Shown here in pieces: positions 58,131 through 64,000 of a stretch of DNA of 64,000 nt. The notes beneath the pieces are model-generated. The model was not told the origin of the DNA and ran no database searches. It was given only the letters and a program-made list of their open reading frames with translations. This DNA is from Limonium bicolor (lineage: Eukaryota > Streptophyta > Magnoliopsida > Caryophyllales > Plumbaginaceae), in assembly GCA_023374045.1 (NCBI GenBank), contig CM041779.1, forward strand, positions 272,710,062-272,774,061. The letters are read 5' to 3'. Position numbers and translations under genes: made by a program. Position 1 is the stretch's first letter. Every line of letters begins with the position of its first letter.

Positions 58131-59600
58131 ATGACGACTTCAATTGATGCTGCTGTTTCGGCCATCACTGCTGCTGCTAAAAAAAAGTAGAGCTTACTCT
58201 CATTCAGTCATCCTACAAACGGAATAGTAAAAGCTACTTAATATGGTCGCAACCTTGGTTTTAAAAACGTGTGTGAGCCTGAGGCGCTGTCGGCGCAAGG
58301 CGATGGGGCTGTCGCCTTGGGTGTGGCAAGGCAAATGCAGGTGGAGAGGCGGCTGAGGCGGCCTGAGGCGTCCTGAGGCGTGGCCTGATGCGCTGAGTAA
58401 GAAGATTAAGAGCAGAAGAAGAAGAAGATGTCGGCGAGAGGAAAAAGATGGTGCGGACTTAGGCTTTCTTTCTTTATTTTTTGTTTACTTCTACTAATCA
58501 AAATGACTTCCTTTTCTTTAGTGCGATTCCACTCATCTAAACGACGCGTTTTGATTAGTACAAGTAAGCTATTATAAAATCGGCAGCTATCCTCTCTTTT
58601 CCCCAGCATCTTATCCTTATCCAGTCCTTTCCCCCACCAATCGGTCCCACTATCCTCTCTTTTCCCCATCTTTTTTCCCGTCCAAACCCCCCTCTCTGCA
58701 ATCTACTTTCCCCCTTTTTTTCCAATAGACTCTCCCACCATGCACACAAGCATCCCCACCTACTAATCAGTGCAAGCCAAGTGCAAGATAGATAACATTC
58801 TTGTTATTTTTTTATTTACAATTTACACACAGGCACAGCAGTGCACATGGGGTCCCCTCCCTCTTTTTCCCATTACGTTTCAGTCTACACGCGACAACAC
58901 AACAGTGCAGTTGGTTTGTATGTACAAAATGTAAGTTCATTACAATTTACAGGTGATTCTACAAAAACGATCGTCTCAACTACGTGATGTGTTCGCCTCG
59001 TTGCCTCATGCATCACGCCTCGCCCCGACCACTCATTGCCTCCGACTGTCTCAAGCAATTTAAAACCAAGGTCACAACAGATTCTAACTTACCTTGAAAC
59101 AAAATAAATCGATTATCATCTTGCTGAGGCTAAACCAAACGATACCGATGTAAAGCCTTTGAATGGAAGAAGGTAGATGCCAATATTCGTGCTTTGCTCT
59201 AGGATTCAATGGATCTAGACATTAGTACACCTGTATGTTCCTCAAGACAGCAAAGGAAATCTAGGCGTTCATTCAAAAGTCCTACTCTACAGCAAAAGAT
59301 GCTGCTCTTACTTATGATTTGTGGCTGAAATCAATAATAACCAAGCAGAAGAACAAAACTGTCTCTAAATAAGCCACTACTCTCCAGCGTTGGTGGTCTG
59401 AATTAGACCAATACCAAAGCTTCTGTTGGGAAACTACAGAAGATGCTCTCCACATTTGCAGAAGGAGCGCAAAGGAAAAGATACACGTGTACAAGCAAGA
59501 GCTCATTCTGCACCCCCCCCCCCCCCCCCCTTCCGCGCGCGCCCCCCTAGCAGCTACTACACCAACCACCACTGAAAAGGGGAATCTGCACATATCTCTC
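58131..59600 (+). pseudogene. Copia gag, interrupted by a hAT-like element and stops
   Basis: An ATG opens MTTSIDAAVSAITAAA and soon meets a stop. After the 817-bp insertion the gag continues (FEWKKVDANIRALL, then the region reading MDLDISTPV) with several stops. The blocks fit the UBN2-type gag of plant copia elements. Near 59,514-59,535 a run of about twenty cytosines followed by GCGCGC and more C replaces coding sequence, just before the protease. Confidence 0.7.
58254..59070. mobile_element. hAT-like non-autonomous DNA element (817 bp)
   Basis: The ends are inverted repeats CTTGGTTTTAAAA and TTTAAAACCAAG. They are flanked by an 8-bp target duplication, GTCGCAAC at 58,246-58,253 and GTCACAAC at 59,071-59,078 (one mismatch), as for hAT transposons. 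The left part near 58,275-58,390 is rich in GAGGCG and GCCTGAGGCG words. It encodes no transposase. Confidence 0.8.
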
Positions 59601-60960
59601 AAGAGGAACTGAACCAGATTCGAGCCATGCTGAAACCCCTTAAGACCAACTCAAGCTCCAACCAATGCTCTCTTGCACTACAATCTAACTCTGCTAAATC
59701 TTTTAGTCTTAGTGCTCCAGATCAAACTTTTTCCCAAAATTGGATCCTTGATTCAGGTGCTATATCACATATGACTTCTACTTCTTCCTCACTTACCAAC
59801 TACCATCATTGTCCAACCAAACAACATATCACCACTGCCAATGGTACATTAGCATCTATTATAGGACAAGGAACTACAGTCCTCTCGGACCAATTGAGCC
59901 TTAGGAACACTCTACACATTCCTGGTCTTGCAATGAACCTTGCTTCAGTTTACAAACTTACCCGTGATCTTAATTGCTTTGCTGCTTTTTTCCCCTTCGT
60001 GGTGGGTTTTGCAGGACCAACACTCAGGGAGGATGATTGGAACTGGTAGCCAGAGGAATGGACTGTATTTTCTGGATATACCTGTTGTGCCAAAAGGCTT
60101 CTGCTGATAATACCACAACAATATGGCTTCACCACCGACGTTTTGGCCACCCTTCCTCCTTCAGTTACGAAAACTATGTTTCCAGATTTATTCCTCAATC
60201 TTGATGTTTCTATTTTCCAATGTGATGTGTGTGAACAATCAAAGCACTCTCGTTAACTCTTTTCTTTAAGTAATACCAAAAGTATGCAGCCTTTTGCCCT
60301 TATCCATAGTGATGTCTGGGGTCCTACTCCCGTTCCTAACATCTCAGCTGCTACACTAGTTTCTTATCTTTGTTGATGATTGTACCAAGTTCACTTGGGT
60401 ATTTTTACTGAAATACAAAAATGAAGTAAGTCCATTATTCCCATCTTTTGCAACTTGATTGATACACAATTCTCCACCTGAATTCAAAGAATGCAGACAA
60501 ATAACAGGACTAAGTACTTCAACCACACAGTCACTTCATTCTTCCAATCTAAGGGTATTATCCATGAATCCACTTGGGTTAATACTTCACAACCAAATGG
60601 ATTAGCAAAAAGGAAAAATCGACATCTCTTAGAGGTGACTCGAGCCTTGCTCTTTCAAATCACATGCTCCAAAAAGTTATTGGGGAGAAGCTACTTTGAC
60701 TGTTTGTCCCTCATCAGCAAACTTTCCACTCGAAGCTTACAAAATAAATCTTCGCTTGAATGCCTTCGCCACTTCTTCCCATACCACAAGATTTATGTTG
60801 ATATAGATCTACGAATCTTTGGTTGTACCTCCTTTGTTCATGTTCACACACCTCACAGAGCGAAATCGGGTCCTCGTTCAATTAAGTGCATATTCCTTGG
60901 CTATTCCCAAACTCATAAAGGGTATAAGTGCTACAATCCTCCTACTTAAAAACCTATATA
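59601..60960 (+). pseudogene. Copia protease and integrase (broken)
   Basis: Protease shows WILDSGAISHMT and then the block with LHIPGLAMNLASVYKL. Integrase starts with a zinc-finger-like IWLHHRRFGHPS and continues with FVDDCTKFTWVFLL and, after frame changes, TSFFQSKGIIHES and NTSQPNGLAKRKNRHLLEVTRALLF. Stops and shifts near 60,050, 60,260 and 60,490 break it. The DDE glutamate position reads K in AKRKNRH, where family members have AERKNRH, so integrase would be inactive. Confidence 0.85.
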
Positions 60961-61429
60961 CCTGCTGATGTCACTTCTCACGAAGACACCCCTTATTACC
61001 CTGTTGTAGATGCTTCCTCAACCAACACTCCATCTCCTCCTGATTCACCATTCCCTTACATCTTTGATATTACCACCTCCCTCTCACTACCCCAAAATCA
61101 ACCCTTACCTCGATTTGCAAGAGTCTTCACTTAATATGGAATCTCCAACTAACCAGGACTCACCACCACCTATCACACGGGTATATTCAAGGTAACACAT
61201 TTCCAGGCCGCTTCTAACTCAGGACCAATAGTCTGAACCAAGTTTTGATCCCACTCCTGCGGCAACCAATTATGATCTCGATCAACCTATTGCTCTTCGA
61301 AAAGGTACTCGCACATGTACAAAACACCTCTTTATCCTTGGCAAATTTCATCTCTTTGGGCAATTTCTCTCCCTCTCATGCTATTTTTGTCAAAAGTCTC
61401 AATCAAATTCCCATTCCAAGAACTCTCCT

Positions 61430-62930
61430 GAAGCACTAGCAAAGAGAGAATGGAGAGAAGCTATGCAAGAAGAGATCAGGGCATTGAAGAAAAATAACAC
61501 TTGGGATATTATTGACAAACCTGTTGGCAAGAATATTGTTGATTGCATGTGGATCTTTACACGCCAGTACAATCACTTGAACACTATAAAGCACGTCTGG
61601 TAGCAAAAGGATACAAACAAACCTATGGGATTAACTATCAGGAGAAAATTGCCCCTGTCGCAAAGCTGAATTCAATTCGCATCTTATTGTCTTTGGCCAC
61701 TCATTTTGATTGGATGTTATCCCAGTACGATGTTAAAAATGCTTTTCTTCATGGTGACTTGCATGAAGAAATATATATGCGAGTTCCTCAGGGTTTCTGT
61801 GGGGCTAATGGTTCCATGAAGGTCTACCATTTCAAGAAAGGTCTTTATGGCCTCAAGCAATCTCCGCGGGCATGGTTTGAGCGATTTGCCAATGTTGTAT
61901 GTGTAGCTGGTTATAAGCAAAGTCAGGGAGATCATACTTTATATGTCAAGCACTCTCGCCTAGGGGAAGTCACTATCTTGCTTGTATATGTTGATGACAT
62001 TATTGTCACTGGAAATGATCATCAAGAACATCATCGATTAGAGAAGCAACTACAAGCTCACTCTAAAATCAAGTCACTTGGCTCCCTAAAATACTTCTTA
62101 GGCATTGAAGTTGCTTGCTCATCTCAAGGAATTTTCTTTAGTCAACAGAAACATATAACTGATCTTCTAACTGAAACAGAGAAAAGTGGATGTCAATCGT
62201 CCACTTCACCGATGGATCCAAATCATTAGTTGGGAGAAGCTTTGGATGAGCTGAAAGTTGATATCTCTAGGTATCAACGGTTATGTGGAAAACTGATATA
62301 TCTTCCTCATACTCATCCAGACATTGCTTATGCAGTGAGTGTCCTTAGCCAATTCATGCATAATTCAAGAAAACCACATCTTGAGGCAGCATATAGAGTA
62401 CTTCATTATTTAAGAGGGGCATCTGGAAAAGGAATTCGGTTTTGAGAAAAGGAAGAAATTAACTCTCCAAGCCTTCAATGATGTTGATTATGGAGGTTCT
62501 CTTGTTGATAGACAATCTACTACAGGCTACTGCATCTTTATGGGAGGAAATCTAATCACTTGGAGGAGCAAGAAACAGAAAGTAGTAGCTCAATCGTCTG
62601 CAGAATCTGAATTTAGAGCTCTTGCTCATGGACTTCGGGAGCTATTATGGGCTCTGATCATTCTATTTGAGTTTCAGATAACGTGGGAAGGTCCTATGGA
62701 GCTAAGATGTGATAACAAGTCAGCTATAAGTGTAGCCCACAACCCAGTCCAGCATGGTCGGACTAAATACATTGAAATTGATCGACACTTCATCAAAGAG
62801 TGATAGAAGGAGGGTTGATCAAGCTAGATTATATTGCTTCAAAAGACTAGATAGCTGATGTCTTTACTAAGCCCCTTCACAATCCAAGATTTCATGACCG
62901 CATTACCATGCTTGGAATGTAGAACATCTA
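61430..62930 (+). pseudogene. Copia reverse transcriptase and RNase H (broken)
   Basis: RT begins with AKREWREAMQEEIRALKKNN. After a shift near 61,545 a 228-codon open frame carries ARLVAKGYKQTYGINYQEKI, KNAFLHGDLHEEIYM, LYGLKQSPRAWF and the catalytic YVDDIIVTGND. RNase H follows with QSSAESEFRALAHG and CDNKSAISVAHNPV. A stop near 62,228 and a frame change near 62,450 interrupt the connection region. The family role is synthesis of element DNA. Confidence 0.9.
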
Positions 62931-62950
62931 CAGTCCAGCTTGAGGGGGAG

Positions 62951-63195
62951 TGTTATTGTGCTTATATTGAACAGGCATACTTAATCTATGAAATAGTTTA
63001 TTATTCTCTGTAATTAATAGTTGTTTGTCTGTTCAGATATTACATTAAGATGGTCTCGTCAGATGTACATTACCTAGACAGCCCTCTCTAGAAGTTTCCT
63101 AGAACTCCCCTATCTCCTTAGTCGTTCCTATATAATATAGGGTTGTATGAATCTGGAATAACATAAGCAGATATAAATAATACTAAAGAAAACTA
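62951..63195 (+). repeat. Copia 3' LTR
   Basis: It starts TGTTATTGTGC after the polypurine tract and ends GAAAACTA, then the TSD CAGAC. It is 245 bp, 17 shorter than the 5' LTR because of small indels. Confidence 0.85.
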
Positions 63196-63200
63196 CAGAC

Positions 63201-64000
63201 ATATCTGATCATGAACAATTTGATACAATTCCAGCATATAATTGTTACAGCCTACACATTCTGTAGCATTCCTCAAAGAAGTTTTCCTACGTCCATTAGC
63301 CATCAAGAAAAATGCAAAATATTGATCAATGATTGGACTCAATAAGACAATGGACGGAGGAGAGCCCAAGGTTTTTGTGTCCGAATTTCATAAAACAGAA
63401 AAAGCCTGAAATTCCTCTTTTGCCAAAGATGCTGAACTGTGTTTCTAAGGAAAGCAACATCAAGGTCAACCATATAGTGTCATGGTAGTAATACACTGTT
63501 TCCTTCTTTTTAAGGGAATTGATAAATTGCACATCAGTTTGACAGAGTTGATTGTTGATACCACAGATTAATCTCTGAATAATTCAACACATCGTAGAAA
63601 AGTGATCAGGTCATTAGCAAAGCAATTACACTATGATGAGCCCAAGATTTGTTGATCAAGGACAGTTCGGGATTTAAGGAACAAAGGCCATTGGGGACCA
63701 CTAGTTGCATCATATGAGCAGTAGAACATGAGCAAGAACACAAAACAGCTCCATCGACTAAGGATGATGGGCTACCTTTCCCCCTCTCCAAGCTACCTAT
63801 CCCTTTACTACAGATGGAAATGAGAGAAGCAGTTTAGGGAATCAAAGAAGAAAATAATGATTTGGTCCAATCTTGTGGATAGACAGGGTTTACCCTGATT
63901 AGGCAGGCTTGACCTGATTATTCTCCTTTTCCCATTCCTCACTGTTTATTGCCTTCTTACGCTAGAAAGACTTTTGCCAGCTGAGCTAACTTAATGTATA
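63201..64000. other. No gene recognised; probably further lipase intron or upstream sequence
   Basis: No conserved exon of the lipase and no transposon motif is visible. Short open frames on the minus strand (63,326-63,532 and 63,606-63,791) lack family features. If the lipase transcript starts further right, this is intron. Confidence 0.45.

Larger units (their letters stand above)
57651..63195 (+). mobile_element. Copia LTR retrotransposon, full length but decayed, in the lipase upstream intron
   Basis: LTRs of 262 and 245 bp enclose gag, protease, integrase, RT and RNase H in copia order. The 5-bp TSD CAGAC lies at 57,646-57,650 and 63,196-63,200. The 3' LTR appears to end ...AAAACTA rather than CA when the TSD is respected. 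A primer-binding site (57,915-57,926) and a polypurine tract GCTTGAGGGGGAG (62,938-62,950) are present. A hAT-like element of 817 bp sits in gag. Confidence 0.9.

Overview
This window is plant nuclear DNA, probably from a eudicot with a repeat-rich genome. The evidence is a multi-exon lipase gene with GT-AG introns, LTR retrotransposons of the plant clades Tekay (chromovirus), Athila, Tat and copia, a CACTA transposon, an L1-like LINE, and primer-binding sites matching plant tRNA-Asp and initiator tRNA-Met. I cannot name the species. Almost all of positions 1-49,000 is retroelement nested in retroelement. Positions 49,000-64,000 hold one apparently functional host gene with further transposons in its introns.

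Layout. (1) 1-6,706: the 3' half of a forward Tekay-type element (copy A) with a 3.9-kb LTR. It abuts a reverse Athila element (6,707-12,832), which in turn truncates a reverse CACTA transposon (12,833-13,873). (2) 13,874-48,976: a decayed reverse Tat-type element (5' LTR about 48.3-49.0 kb, gag pieces at 47.6-48.3, 41.5-42.6 and 17.4-17.95 kb, protease at 16.8-17.4 kb) acts as landing ground. It was split by a 5.0-kb solo LTR (42,599-47,625, TSD TATTA) and by a 23.5-kb Athila-like composite (17,952-41,467, TSD CATTT). The composite has gag, no recognisable pol, a third truncated LTR and a large inverted repeat. Inside the truncated LTR sits a complete reverse Tekay element, copy B (23,061-37,582, TSD CTATA). 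(3) 49,548-57,528: ten exons of a class-3 lipase of the sn1-specific diacylglycerol lipase type, minus strand, in phase throughout. Its 4.7-kb intron holds LINE, copia and Ty3/gypsy fragments. The sequence upstream of the first visible exon holds a full copia element (57,651-63,195, TSD CAGAC), itself carrying a hAT-like element of 817 bp with an 8-bp TSD.

Two things stand out. First, Tekay copy B carries an AlkB/ALKBH1-type 2-oxoglutarate/Fe(II) dioxygenase domain in sense orientation between its gag zinc knuckles and its protease. It looks like an intronless captured host gene, with the iron-binding HxD...H residues present. Second, four LTRs from two unrelated clades (Tekay and Athila) carry GC-rich palindromic arrays at the same spacing of about 73-76 bp. 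The core sequence differs between elements but is uniform within each array.

Many frameshifts are single-base indels, and the two LTRs of copy B differ largely by indels. Part of the apparent decay may therefore be consensus error rather than mutation.
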